Below are positions 35,967 to 46,949 of a DNA stretch of 64,000 bases, piece by piece. This DNA comes from Beaufortia kweichowensis (taxonomy: Eukaryota > Chordata > Actinopteri > Cypriniformes > Gastromyzontidae), in the NCBI GenBank assembly GCA_019155185.1, contig CM032817.1, positions 12,927,472-12,991,471 of the forward strand, in the 5' to 3' direction. Position 1 is the stretch's first letter, and every line of letters begins with the position of its first letter. Below the pieces are notes generated by a model. It did not search any database. It was not told the origin of the DNA and saw nothing but the letters and a program-made list of their open reading frames with translations. The translations under genes were made by a program, and so were the position numbers.

Positions 35967-37610
35967 GCAGAGATCGACCTCTTCCCGAGGATAACACTTT
36001 TCGAGACCGTAGCCTCGGTCCCTCCCCACCCAGCGGCGCTTGGGAGAACACCGCCCGCCGGATCATCCAGGCGAACCAGCGGCTACAACCACGAGGCCGC
36101 CAAGCCTTCCCAGCGCCCGTCACTCGGCTTCCAGGCGCTGCAAATCTCCATTGCCGTCACCTTCACCCATCAGCCTAGGCGTCAGCCACCTTCTCCGGCA
36201 TCCTCGTGCGCCTCAGCCCTCTCCTCAGTTCCAGCTTCAGGGAAATGGACCGTACTTGGCTTACGGCTTCTGGCTAAAGCTAAAGAACGCCAGCGTCCCT
36301 GTTCCACGCCGAGCTTCAAAGCGGAGCTCCTTGATCTCGTCTTCTCTCTCCAGTCAGGCGAGCTTCCGTTGTTCCTTCCCCTCCCAAGGCCGCGGATAGA
36401 GCGCATTTCGAGCATGCAAGCTTATTCCCGCCCGGGGATACTTTTACTCCCGCTAGGATCCGGGTCCCGCTCTTCCAGGCCGTGGCGCCAGAGCTTCAGC
36501 AAGCCTCGCCGGCGCTCCGGACACAGAGGCCGCCAGCGTGCCCTCCCCTCCGAACACCTGACGCCGCTGCTTCCAAGTCGCCGCCCACCACTGCGGCTTC
36601 CGCGGAAGCAACCCGCCCTCAGCCAATGCCTCTCCTCACTCCCAACCCCTCCCTACCCGTGGCGGCAGCTCCTCCCTCCCATTCTAAGCGCAGAGCATGC
36701 CTCCGCTGTTAGCACAAGCTCCGGCGCCTGTCGTCTATCCCTCTCTTTCTTCCGCCCCAGGAGTTAGTTTCAGCAGCTTGAGCATGCCTCCGCTGTCAGC
36801 ACAAGCTCCGGCGCCTGTCATCTATTCTCTCTTTCTTCCGCGCCCAGGAGTTAGTTTTAGTAGTGAGCATGCCTCCGCCCGCTACTCCCGGCATTTTCTT
36901 TTTCCGCCTTCTCAGGCCAGCCCATCCTACTGCGTTAGCCTCAGCCACTCCTCTACCAATTCCCCGAGCGGCTCCTGCGCTGGAACCAGCCCCGTCCCTA
37001 ATTCCATCCGGTCACAAATTTTATCAGTGCACGGACATAGACCTTTTTTCTCTTTTATCACCTATTTCCCCTTCACCCCGGATCGGCAATTTAATTGCGG
37101 CGACTTTTCGGTCACCCTAAAAAATTCAGCCCACAACACGTCACATATTTTATCATTTCCCGAGTTTACCATTGCCTTCAACCGCTATTCAGAGGTGATT
37201 TGTTCCGTGGCTCCACACAGGCCTTGAGCTCAGTGACTTCTACCTCTCTATAATAGCTGAGCTCAGCGTTATCATATGGAGGAGCTTATTTTATACTTAC
37301 CATAAGCTGTTTTTCAGCCAAGTCGCAGGTCGGCGTGGCTCACTGGAACCAATGTCCCTATTGGGGAGCTCTAGACCATGAGCTCCACAGAAGAGTGTTA
37401 AGCGGGATGCCGCAACATTGCCTCGCGCGCCAGTCTGCCGCTCTCTTTCCCATCCCACTCTCTCCTGCCCTTTTCGTCAGCCCTTCCAAGCCCCCTTGCT
37501 CCCGACTCATCCCAGCCCAAATCCACGAGCCATGTCCCAAGCCTTTTTGATTCCGCATTTACCCCACCACTTCACTCCAAAGTCATTCTTCTTCCCCTAA
37601 TAACCAGGTC
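35964..37610 (+). pseudogene. gag-like region of the DIRS/Ngaro-type element
   Basis: The ATG at 35964 opens MAEIDLFPRITLFETVASVP, but homologous text jumps between frames (RRIIQANQRLQPRGRQA in another frame, GPYLAYGFWLKLKNASVPV in a third), so it carries several frameshifts. The product is proline- and serine-rich, as usual for this region. An 86-bp segment (GAGCATGCCTCCGCTG...) is tandemly duplicated at about 36694-36865. Confidence 0.6.
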
Positions 37611-37720
37611 TGTAACAGCTTCAACGTCGGCAGATGCACCAGACAACGGTGCCGTTTCCTGCACGTCTGCAATTTTTGTGGTGGCTCCCATGCACGTCTG
37701 ATATGCCCTGTACAAAAATC
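37606..37720 (+). pseudogene. Cysteine-rich zinc-binding segment of the gag-like protein
   Basis: Reads NQVCNSFNVGRCTRQRCRFL then HVCNFCGGSHARLICPV, a Cys/His pattern I recall at the end of gag in fish DIRS-like elements, likely nucleic-acid binding. It sits just upstream of the RT region. Confidence 0.65.
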
Positions 37721-38186
37721 TGCAAATAAAAATTCAAAAAACTATTTATCGACTCCTGTCAACGTTTCGGCTTGTCCGCCCGGGTGCACCACCACCCGAT
37801 CCTAGTTTTACAGATTACATTCTCTCAGGCCTCTCGCACGGCTTCCACCCGGCGTAGTAAGTCTTCCTCCCAGAACCTCGTCTGCCCCAATCTCCAGTCG
37901 GCTCTCTCTGATCCTGGGCAGTCGACCTCTAATTAAAAAGAAGTAGGCATAAATTTCATGGTCGGCCCCTTTTCTGTTCCTCCCTTTAACGTCTTTCGCG
38001 TCAGCCTATCGGCGTTGCAACCAGAAAATTTTCGGGTAAAAAACGCCTCATAATTGATCTCTCATCCCCGCATAAATCCTCGTTCCCGAGCATTAACAGT
38101 CTCATCCCACTCGAAGAATTTTCGCTCCATTACCCGCGACATCGACCAAGCCACTACCCTAATCCAAGAAGCAGGTCAGCGACGGC

Positions 38187-39357
38187 TTGGCTGGCAAAGT
38201 CGACATCACTTCCGCATTTAAAGTCATGCCCATCCACCCAGACTTCTGGCATTTATTTGGCATCGGCTGGCAAGAAAATTTTTATTTTGCCGTCCGCCTA
38301 ACATTCGGCTGTAGAAGCAGCCCCAAAATGTTGACATGTTGTCAGAAGCTATTTGCTGGATCCTGTTAAATAACTACCACTTACCTTATCTGATCCATCT
38401 TTTAGACGATTTCTTAATCATTTCAAACCCCGATTCCCCCCCAGCCGCGCACCTCTCGACAGTAATAAAGCTCTTTGCAGAACTCGGGATTCCCCTCGCC
38501 CAAGACAAAACCGCAGGCCCCAGTACTTCCATCGAATATTTGGGAGTTAATCTAGATTCCCAAAAATTCCAAGCGTCGCTACCTAAGGAGAAAATCGACA
38601 GGACGATCCTGGTAGCATCTTCTCTCTTAACCACCTCTAGTTGTTCCAAACGCGAGCTACTATCCATCTTAGGCCATTTGAATTTCGCGATGCGCATTAT
38701 CCCGCAGGGCCGCCCCTTCATCTCACACCTCCTCCTCCTCGCTTCCTCTGTCCCCGCTCTAGAAGACCAAATAGCCCTAAGCGAACCATGCCGCAGCGAA
38801 CTCAACCTTTGGATATCCTTTCTTAAACAATGGAACGGACTATCCTTTTTCTATAAAAACCTGGTTTCCTCCCCTATCGACATACACCATGTTCATACGA
38901 CATGTTCACAGACGCCGCCCCCTCTGTCGGGTTCGGAGGTTTTTTCCAAGGTCGTTGGTTCGCCTCCTCATGGCCCCACGAGTTGGTAGATCTACCACAA
39001 CACTTATCGTCCTCAGCGCTATTCGAACTTTATCCTCTAGTCGTTAAGCAGCGGCTCTTTGGGGAAAAGAGTGGTGCGACCACCAACATAATTAGCATTC
39101 GCGATAATGAAGCTACCGTTCACTGCATTAATAAAGGGCGTTCCCACTCTCTCGCTTTAATGCCCTTACTAAGAAAACTGTTTTGGATTTCGGCTCGCGA
39201 TCAATTTATCATAACTGCAAAACATATCCCTGGGTCAAAAAATCTAATCGCTGACTCTCTCTCTCGTTTTGCCTTCCAGAAATTCAGAACATTGGCTCCA
39301 GAGGCAGACCTGCTTCCAACTCCAGTACCTCCTTATTCAGAGCTGATATTTCCATAA
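38187..39357 (+). pseudogene. Reverse transcriptase and RNase H of the DIRS/Ngaro-type element
   Basis: RT motifs in order: KVDITSAFKVMPIHPDFW (catalytic Asp region), FGCRSSPK, the LLDDFLIIS box (about 38399-38425, the YxDD equivalent), GIPLAQDKT and IEYLGVNLDS. RNase H follows with FTDAAPSVGFGGFFQGRW, SALFELYPLVV, IRDNEATVHCINKGRS and HIPGSKNLIADSLSR. Together they would make and process cDNA. Frame changes near 38340 and 38890 split it into three ORFs, so this copy is broken. The upstream RT part (37720-38187) is only fragmentary. Confidence 0.85.
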
Positions 39358-39359
39358 AC

Positions 39360-40275
39360 CACCCCTTGAGGCCCCTCCTAGAAGCCTCCCTCACTTCCAT
39401 CTTGCAAGCAGTCTCCCCAGAACCCTTCAGTCTTATTTAACAGCGTGGAATAATTTCAAAATTTTTCATGCAGCTTACAATTTAGAGTTCCCTGATTTTT
39501 CCCTGCTAGCCATTACTTCCTTTATTTCCTACCTCAACACCAAAAACCTCCAAATCAGCTCGATCAAAGGGTACCTAAAGCGGGATTCAATTTTTTCATA
39601 AAGCTCATTCGGCTCACCCTCAACCAACATATCCAATTCCCAGGCGTCCCTACTCATTAAAGGCATCCAAAAACCCATCCCACTTTCGCCCAGACACCCG
39701 CCAGCCCATAACCTAAAATCCTAACCAAATGCATCTCCACCCTCCGTGAAGGCTACCACTCTTTACACACTGCCCCAGACCTTGGATGCAATGTTCATCC
39801 TGGCCTTTTGGTTTCCTTAGATGCTCCGAACTCACCATTACATCCACCTTCAACCCAAACATCCACCCAACCATATCTGACCTAGCTCCACTGAACAGCG
39901 AAGCCATCTCCTTCTTCATTAAACAAAGCAAAACAGACCAATTAAGGAGAGGTCATTTCATCTATATTTTAACCTCAATCACCCATTCAGCCCTTCCAAA
40001 CCCTCCTAGCCTTCCTCCAGCTCAAAAATCCCAATCCAAAATCCCTCTGATCCCCTATTTACAGGCGACATCAACCATCCAGTTACTAGCTTCTGGTTCC
40101 AAAAACACCTTAAGTTCGTCTTACTCCTATCTGGCATCCCAGCCGATAACTTTTCAAGCCATTCATTCGAATAGAGCAGCCACAACAGCTGACCCATAAA
40201 GGCCTCTCCCAACACCAAATCCAAGCACTTTCGGTGGCTGGTCATCAGAAGCCTTCAAGAACTACATCAGATCCG
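39360..40275 (+). pseudogene. Tyrosine recombinase of the DIRS/Ngaro-type element
   Basis: The N-terminal part is shredded by stops (39360-39780). The catalytic part is readable: FLRCSELTI (first Arg, near 39810), ISFFIKQSKTDQ (Lys strand), a HSFR-type box near 40165-40185 (HxxR, across a frameshift) and LGRWSSEAFKNYIRS near 40228-40270 (catalytic Tyr). It would integrate circular cDNA. It lacks a continuous frame. Confidence 0.75.
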
Positions 40276-40379
40276 ACCCGTTCCCACATCAAAGGAAGCC
40301 CATCAGACCCTAATAAGTTAATCCCTCCTCAAAACCCCTCACCAGCCCGTCAATCTCACATGCAGCCAACTCTCCCACC

Positions 40380-40985
40380 TCTCTCATGTTCCCGGCTGCG
40401 CAGCAGTTCCAGCTCCGCGGGAGCCCCTCCCTTGCCTGGCCACCACTGAAGTAGCTCATCCCCTACTGCCGCAGCAGGTTCCGCTGGAGCCCCCTCCCCA
40501 TCCCTCACTGCAGCAGCAGAGCCCTCTCCCGCTCCCGCTCATCCCCTACTGCCGCAGCAGTTCCCGCTCCCGCTGGAGCCCCATCCCCCACTGCAGCAGC
40601 AGTGCCCGCTCCCGCTGGAGCTCATCCCCTACCGCCGCAGCAGTTCCCGCTCCCACAGGAGCCCCCTCCCTTGCCTGGCCACCACAGCAGTAGCGCATCC
40701 CCTACTGCCGCAGCAGTTCCCGCTCCCGCTGGAGCCCCCTCCCCATTCCCCACTGCAGCAGCAATGCCCTCTCCCGCTCCTGCTACAGCTCATCCCCTAC
40801 TGCCGCAGCAGTTCCCGCTCCCGCTGGAGCCCATCCCCTACTGCCGCAGCAGTTCCCGCTCCCGCTGGAGCCCCTCCCCATCCCCCACTGCAGCAGCAGT
40901 ACCCTCTCCCGCTCCAGTCGGAGCTCATCCCCTACTGCCGCAGCAGTTCCCGCTCCTATTACAGCAATACCAGCTACTCCATCCA
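40380..40985 (+). repeat. GC-rich minisatellite after the recombinase
   Basis: Tandem-like units containing CTACTGCCGCAGCAGTTCCC and GCTCCCGCTGGAGCCCC recur irregularly every 40-50 bp. The open frame across it (proline/alanine-rich) is a by-product. It lies in the non-coding 3' part of the retroelement. Confidence 0.75.
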
Positions 40986-41074
40986 GCATCCAGTATCCTT
41001 CCAACTCATACCCTGCCTTTTGGGGGGCCTTTAAGCTGTGCTTTGGCTGCTGTCCGGCGATTACATAGCATTTT

Positions 41075-41590
41075 GGGGAGCACTCTGGGTTCGGGCCGAA
41101 TACCGAGCTCGAACCCCTCTCCCCGGGCAGGAGAGTGCCTGGGCTCGGAAATAACTACCGGGCTTTCGGGCCTCTCCCGGACAGCAAGCCAAATACGCTC
41201 ATCCTTTACATTGTTATTATCCGTGAAAGTGTGAACTCGTGAAGATATGTTTTATTAACAAATTTCGGAGGGAGCGAGCGTGCAGATAATCAACATGGTC
41301 ATTTCAATCGCCCCTATCCAATTAGTGCAAGAAAGAATCCCTATAAATAATCAAGCAGCCCTACCTTGGCTCTCGTTTTTCAGCATCCCTCCACCACCCG
41401 TCTCCTCACTCTCAGTCCGGGGAGCACTCTGGAGTTCGGGCCGAATACCGAGCTCGAACCCCTCTCCGGGCAGGGAGAGTGCCCTGGGCTCGGAAATAAC
41501 TACCGAGCTCGGAGCCCTCTCCCGGACAGCAAGCCAAATACGCTCATCCTTTACATTGTTATTATCCGTAAGTGTGAACTCGTGAAATCC
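41075..41590 (+). repeat. Split repeats B1-A2-B2
   Basis: B1 41075-41243 and B2 41419-41590 share GGGGAGCACTCTGG, CCGAATACCGAGCTCGAACC and GTGTGAACTCGTGA. A2 (41249-41386) lies between them. This junction permits regeneration of complete ends from a circular intermediate in this element class. Confidence 0.85.
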
Positions 41591-41715
41591 CTTTCTTTTG
41601 GCTACCAGCTACTTCCTAAAGCACTTTTTCATGTTATTGTTGCCCTCTTATGATGCTTCACTTCACTGTCTTCTAAATATTTGTAAGTTGCTTTGAAAAA
41701 AAAATGCTCTGCCAA
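41591..41715 (+). pseudogene. L2 LINE fragment, 3' part
   Basis: Continues the L2 sequence interrupted at 35822 and ends in TTGTAAGTTGCTTTG...AAATGTAAAT, the L2 tail also seen in the SINEs. Confidence 0.65.
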
Positions 41716-42330
41716 AATGTAAATTTAAATTTTGCCAATATGTCTAATCAAACGGTTGATGGCACTTACCTTCCTGTGCACGATGTTCAGAGATTTGAAC
41801 CTCCTGAATGAAATCTGATAGTTCATGTATTATTTCATCCACTGCCTGAGAATTTAAAAGCCTCCCTTTAGCCCATTCCAAGCTCCTCATCATAGATTCA
41901 AGCCTGCAAATTAAAGATTATATATATATTCATTTTTGTGGCATTCAGCAGTAACAAAATACAATACAGTAACAAATTATAATCGCAAATTAGCAACAGT
42001 TTTTTAACCGTCGTCTACACAAATAACATTAAGCACTATAACAGCAAGGAACAGTGTTCATTTTCTCCCCCAACCTACTGTATAACACATCCTGCAAAGT
42101 TCAGTAATGTCAATCCAGTTTAGCTAGTTAGCTAGCTCAACCTGGCAGTTAAAACTCAGGTATCTGAAATAATTTTTTTCAGAACAGACAAAATCCTTAC
42201 CTATTTAGCGTTGACTGAAAGACATCAGGGCCAGGATTATCAGACAATAAAGGCGAGTGCAGTCATTCGCGGTATATTTGCACTGTAAAACAAACCCTCT
42301 GGTGCCATCTTCCCCGTCCTGGCAAACTGT

Positions 42331-42561
42331 TCTTGCAAACTGGACGCTCTGACTTTGCCGTAGAGTGAGCAAACCCAAAGAGGAGGGGCTATGAATTTTG
42401 AGTGGCGTGTGACGTTAACTTAACGGCGTGAGGCGTTATTTAAGCGATGGCGTCAGGCGTTAGATTTATTTATCTGGCCTGGTCGGTTCAAAACAAACGG
42501 CGTTTTAACAGTAATACGGCGTTGAAAAGCACGTGAATTGTGACCCTTTTGGCTTTCCATA
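42331..42561 (-). repeat. Right terminal inverted repeat of the 14 kb transposon
   Basis: Inverted match to 28531-28785, slightly shorter in the AACGCC-rich middle. The transposase gene starts about 70 bp inside it, so its promoter is presumably in the repeat. Confidence 0.9.
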
Positions 42562-42567
42562 GTCTCG
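42562..42567. repeat. Target-site duplication, right
   Basis: GTCTCG directly outside the right terminal repeat, identical to the left one. Confidence 0.85.
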
Positions 42568-43199
42568 TGAGATGGCGTCTGGACCTGCCAAATTCTTTGA
42601 TGATGCAATTAAGAGCTTTGTTGTTGTGTGTGTGTGTGTCTATGAGAAGACAGGAACGAGAGATTCACACCGTCAGCTATACAAAATAAGTAATTATTTA
42701 TAAGCGGTCAAGCCTTATATTTTTATTTCTTTTATATGTTTATGTTAGATATTTTGTATTATTATTATTCAATATTAAAAAGTGAAATAAATTATTACAG
42801 CCATGTTTGTTTGTTTGTTTGTATAGAAACAACATCTACAAAGACTGGTTCCGGAGTGGATCATTTATTGTTCAGTTTATCATGTATTGTTTATTTTAAT
42901 GTTCATTTTATGTGACTTATTGTATGTTCTTTTATTTTTATTGCTACTTGTTTTGTTTGCACATGTGTGTCGTACCTGCATTCTCATTATAGCATAAAGG
43001 ACGCCTCTGAGGATGTGGCAAAGCCAATGCTACGCTTGTGTTGATGTTTGTTCATGTTTTAGATAATCTTTTTGTGTTATGCTTGTTTGTTAGTTTTATT
43101 TATGTTTTGGGCCTGTACTATTTTAATAGGTTTTGTATATTGTTTAATAAAGTTTATTCTTTTATTGTTCTTTAGTTTGCAAATACTTTTTTCCTTTTT
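42568..43199. other. Non-coding; patches shared with 27790-27880
   Basis: TTCCGGAGTGGATCAT with a preceding TTTGTTTGTTTG run occurs here (about 42848) and near 27848, so the flank of the transposon is itself part of the duplicated segments. A (GT)n run is near 42620. No gene seen. Confidence 0.45.
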
Positions 43200-44660
43200 A
43201 CATTTAGAGAGATTGTAAAGAAGACCTTTTATAGATGTATGAGTTCAGTATATTGCATTATTCTTTCTGGCATAATGTGCAGATACAACAGTTGTGATTC
43301 AGATACATCAATATACTTACAGTCATTATATGATATGTGTGTTTATAGTTCCACCTGATGGTGAAGTATTAAATCTACTTTTTAACAGTGTGCACATTTT
43401 TAGTAACAGCATATTAAATGCTATTTTAACATAATCAAAATATAAAATTTGCACACGCATTACTGTGTCGCGTATTGATGGTGTATTTGTGATTTTTCAT
43501 CAGGTATGTGTGTATTTGTGCAATGGGCAAAACGTGATCGTGATGTTATTTTAAAAAAGGGAAATGCTTTTCATTTCTCCTGTGCCGCGTGTTGTATTAA
43601 AATACATCTTAATCGAATCACAACTTTAATCCAGTTAGTTACAATGAATTTCCCATTGCTAAATTATTGTCATTAAAACTCGTCTCCCCATCAGGTATCG
43701 GCTTTAAGAAGATGGGCGGACACACGCTCGATTGATTTCATACAGGCGCATATGCTGCAAGTTAAGTGGTTTTGTGAAACTTGCATCTAAAATAAAGCGT
43801 TGATCCGTCGTGTGTTTTGAGACCTCATAGTTTCACTGCTGTTCAACAACAACAATACATTTACTCATTGCTGTAAAAAGAGCTTTTATACTTAATAGAG
43901 AGATTATATATATATATGTTGTATCATGGAGAGCATAAACAAACATGATGGCGTGTACATTAATCCAAACATAATTGCTATTGGATTTCCTTCTAAAAGT
44001 AGTGTTGTTGTTTTCTCTGGCCACTTATTTTGAAAAAAAAACCCAAAATATAAGTTTATGCTTTTATTCGAAATCTTTCAAACACACAGTATATATTTTA
44101 ACTATTTACAGCATATTAATATAACAAATAAAACCGTATGCAAACATAAAATAAACAGAGGTGTTTAAAATTATATTATTTGAATAATAAAGGGTTTTCT
44201 GAAAAACATGTACTCCTCTTCTTCATAGGTCAGACCTGCTCTTCTGCTGTAAACCTGCTGTCACTCTCCGGCGTCTGGAAGGAAGTGTCTGGTCGAAGTG
44301 TCCTGAAAAAATAAGATCATTTAGTTTAAGGAGCCTGATCTTCAATGCTTTACATGAACTTTGTAAAAGTACTTACAGAGCACGCCTGCCTTTGGAAGTC
44401 ACGTTCCACCTTTCCACGCACTTCATTCACGTCAGTGCTCCTGCTTATTTAAGTGGATCCGATACGCCCGCTTCTCGAGAAGGAAGCTTAAGAGGTAAGT
44501 GTCTCTAATGGTTGTTTTGTTCGTAATGGTCGTTTCTTTTTAATGTTCTAACGGTTGTTTTATTGTTTCCTGTGTCTGTGTAGCAGGTCATCCCTGGTCA
44601 CACCTGGATCTGCTCATTGGCTCAACTGGAGTGATTCTCACAACTGAAGTGATCTGCGCC
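43200..44660. repeat. Duplicated segment, copy B (paralogous to 25374-28400)
   Basis: Carries, in order, the AGAGATTGTAAAGAAGACC block, one diverged 181-bp-array unit, the 450-bp TATAGTTCCACCTGATGG block, ACAGCATATTAATATAAC, the exon remnant at 44225-44300 and CTGGATCTGCTCATTGGCTC. Compared with copy A it lacks about 1.5 kb. Confidence 0.7.
44225..44300 (-). pseudogene. Remnant of the KMT5A-like pre-SET exon (4)
   Basis: Nucleotide words CATAGGTCAGACCTGCTCTT and TCTGGAAGGAAGTGTCTGG match remnant 1 (26700). Too short and broken to translate with confidence. Confidence 0.35.
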
Positions 44661-44689
44661 CATTCTCATTGGCAGCAGCTGCCATAAAA

Positions 44690-44896
44690 GCATTGGCGTG
44701 TTCTTTGATTGGAGATCACTGAACAGAAGCTCAGAAGGCAAGTCTTTTTAGAAACTCTGCCAACACTGAAAAAGGAGGATCCAAAAAATGAAGATGAGCC
44801 GTCTGTCTCGGCCACTTCTTCATCTCCTTCCTGTTCTGCAGAGAGATCTGATCATTCATCATCAGGCTACAATTTGGCTGTGAGTGGCATTTGACT
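44690..44896 (+). other. Small unassigned open frame
   Basis: An ATG at 44709 opens 61 codons (acidic KKEDPKNEDEP, then serine-rich SVSATSSSPSCSAERSDHSS) to a stop at 44894. A donor-like GGCT|GTGAGT at about 44879 suggests that it may be an exon. No family recognised. Confidence 0.25.
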
Positions 44897-45114
44897 TTTT
44901 ATTTCAATTTGATGATTTATTTATATACATATCAAGGCTCTAGCTCATAATGTTTAGATTGACTTGTATAGGTTAATTTTACAGTGACATTGCTACACCT
45001 AAGCTGCTCCCCACTTGCATAGGCACTATCTGCCGCTATATTCCCCAAACACCCCATCATTGTTTTATTTGTTTTGTTGTTTATTGAGTGTACTCTTACA
45101 GATCCTTAAGTCAC

Positions 45115-45560
45115 CATAGGCAATCTTCCAGAGACCATCAGCCCTAGATAGGCTTTCTTTATTTTCAGAGAGAATCTCCTGAAGAATCCTCACGAATCAG
45201 TTTTCTAACTTAAAAGGTCATTGTATTTCCTTTCAGTAACCTACATTTAGACTGTTCTGCTGCTTGTTTTGTTTGCAAATTTTAGTTCCACATATTGAGT
45301 CCACGCTTATCGCTCTGTTTGTTTGTTGTGGGCCCTAGTTTATTTCTTTTCTCGTCTGTATTATTGTTGTATTTTAAAATTCTTTTTTTAACTACTTTAA
45401 TAAACTTCTCCACTATCCATTTAACTCAATTTAGTTTATTTATTCTTTTGCAAGACGTTGAACTCTCAACTTCACAACAATTCACCATGTTATAAACGGA
45501 TGACTTTTAGACAACGGGCAATCCAGGTCGCATAATTTGGATTGCTTTTAGTCCACAGCC
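45115..45560. repeat. Dispersed repeat, copy 1 (also at 55727-56010)
   Basis: Shares CTTCCAGAGACCATCAGCC, GAATCAGTT.TCTA, CAGTAAC...AGACTGTTCTGC and ATGTTATAAACGGATGAC...CGGGCAATCC with 55727-56010; the last word also occurs at 27888. The intervening 44900-45110 shows nothing recognisable. Confidence 0.6.
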
Positions 45561-46110
45561 TTTTCTTTAATCATAACGCTGGTTATTGTCAGCAGTAACA
45601 GGCCTTTTTAATCCAGCAAGGTTCAGCTCATGGAGTGTTGATTGACTTCATATAATTTCAGTTCTGATTCTGATACATCAATAAACTCTTAAATCATTTT
45701 AAAAGAACAGCTTTTTACGAAATTTTAATGTGTGGGTGTGGGGTGTTTGGGTTGGTTTCTTTTTTTAATATAATAGCAGTATTTGTTCAGAGTTAATGAG
45801 GAAAGGACGTGCATTGCCATGGACCACAGTTTGTAGGGGTGGGGAGACACTAAGCAGTTATGTACAGAACTAATGTACTGTTAAATATTACCTATCGCTT
45901 TGCTTAATTCAAGTGATTCATATACTAAAGCATAGAACCTTATTATTCTAAATATATAAATATAATCAGGGAGGCTTATCTCTAATCCAAACATCATGTG
46001 TGATACTTTATGAAATATACATATATAAATACATCCAAATAGAATGTGAATACATACACCACATATTTATCTGACCATATATAAAACCAACTAGAAAAGG
46101 AACAATTTCT
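45561..46110. other. AT-rich non-coding
   Basis: Includes a diverged relative of the 181-bp array unit near 45625-45720 (TTGATTGACTTCATATAATTT, AAAGAACAGCTTTT). Nothing else recognised. Confidence 0.4.
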
Positions 46111-46133
46111 CATATGTGGACATATAAAACTAG

Positions 46134-46134
46134 C

Positions 46135-46174
<40 letters not shown>

Positions 46175-46223
46175 CTCTATATATATATCTGTCTCATATA
46201 TATCTCTCTCTTATATATCTTCT

Positions 46224-46262
<39 letters not shown>

Positions 46263-46284
46263 CTCTCTCTCTCTCTCATATATA

Positions 46285-46324
<40 letters not shown>

Positions 46325-46620
46325 TATATATATATATATATGTCTCTTATATATATCTCTATATATATCTCTATATATATATATATATATATGTCTCTAT
46401 ATATATATATCTCATATATATATCTCTATATATATATCTCTCTATATATATATATATATATCTCATATATATATCTCTATATATCTCTCTCTCTCTCTCT
46501 CTCTGTCTCCTCTCTCTCATATATATTATTATATATATATATCGATATATATATAGAGATATATATATATATATATATTATACATATATATATATATATA
46601 TATATATGCTCATATATATG

Positions 46621-46655
<35 letters not shown>

Positions 46656-46675
46656 TATATATATATTCTCTCTCT

Positions 46676-46736
<61 letters not shown>

Positions 46737-46890
46737 TATATATATATATATATATATCTCTTATATATATATATATATATATATCTCTATATATGTCTCT
46801 ATATCTCTATATATATATATATGTGTCTATATATATGTGTCTATATATATATCTCATATCTCTATATATATATCTCTATATCACTCTCTC

Positions 46891-46949
<59 letters not shown>

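Larger units (their letters stand above)
35823..41590 (+). mobile_element. DIRS/Ngaro-type tyrosine-recombinase retrotransposon with split direct repeats
   Basis: The order is A1 (35823-35966), gag-like region, CCCH-type zinc segment, RT-RNase H, tyrosine recombinase, GC-rich minisatellite, B1 (41075-41243), A2 (41249-41386), B2 (41419-41590). A1/A2 and B1/B2 are direct repeats, the A-ORFs-B-A-B layout known from Ngaro and PAT elements. There is no target duplication, as expected for recombinase-mediated insertion; CGTGA occurs at both junctions. Several frameshifts and stops interrupt every ORF, so it is inactive. Plus orientation, inserted in an L2 fragment inside the transposase intron of the 14 kb transposon. 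Confidence 0.85.
33841..42262 (-). pseudogene. rve/IS3-like integrase transposase gene of the 14 kb element (damaged)
   Basis: Exons placed on the minus strand: 42262-42201, 41903-41770, 35464-35298, 34717-34430, 34241-about 34190, and a C-terminal piece 34020-33841. The order is a helical N-terminus (LESMMRSLEWAKGRLLNSQA), a helix-turn-helix (RFTRDQLSFLLSCGFTAPQI then ADILHTSLSTVK), a linker with GPEAVRAQPKAEGI and RSSMHRSTPRAA, then the integrase core: PNSLWHLDGNHKLI (first Asp) and, across an intron, RWRIVIHGAIDGYSRLIT (second Asp). The C-terminal piece has LPPNQFTLTDDDMHQLREQI. The junctions 42201/41903 and 34430/34241 keep phase. The catalytic Glu region is missing or scrambled between 34190 and 34020, so this copy is inactive. 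The large intron hosts the L2 and DIRS insertions. Expected role: cut-and-paste transposition. Confidence 0.75.
28531..42561. mobile_element. 14 kb DNA transposon carrying an integrase-type transposase and a HECT ligase gene
   Basis: Both ends read TATGGAAAGCCAAAAGGGTC in inverted orientation, and long inverted similarity continues for about 230-255 bp. The flanks are a perfect 6-bp direct duplication GTCTCG (28525-28530 and 42562-42567). Two spliced genes converge: a HECT-type ligase on the plus strand (29945-33438) and an rve-integrase transposase on the minus strand (42262-33841). Each starts close to one terminal repeat. A 6-bp TSD, TAT tips and an IS3-like integrase core match what I recall of the eukaryotic IS3EU group, so that name is proposed with moderate confidence. 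About 6 kb of the length is later nested insertion (L2 and DIRS), so the original was about 8 kb. Frameshifts in both genes indicate that this copy is dead. Confidence 0.85.

Noticed and set aside
40602..41234. 210-codon proline/alanine-rich ORF in the DIRS-type element
   Set aside because: It spans a GC-rich minisatellite and the B1 repeat, which are non-coding parts of the element.
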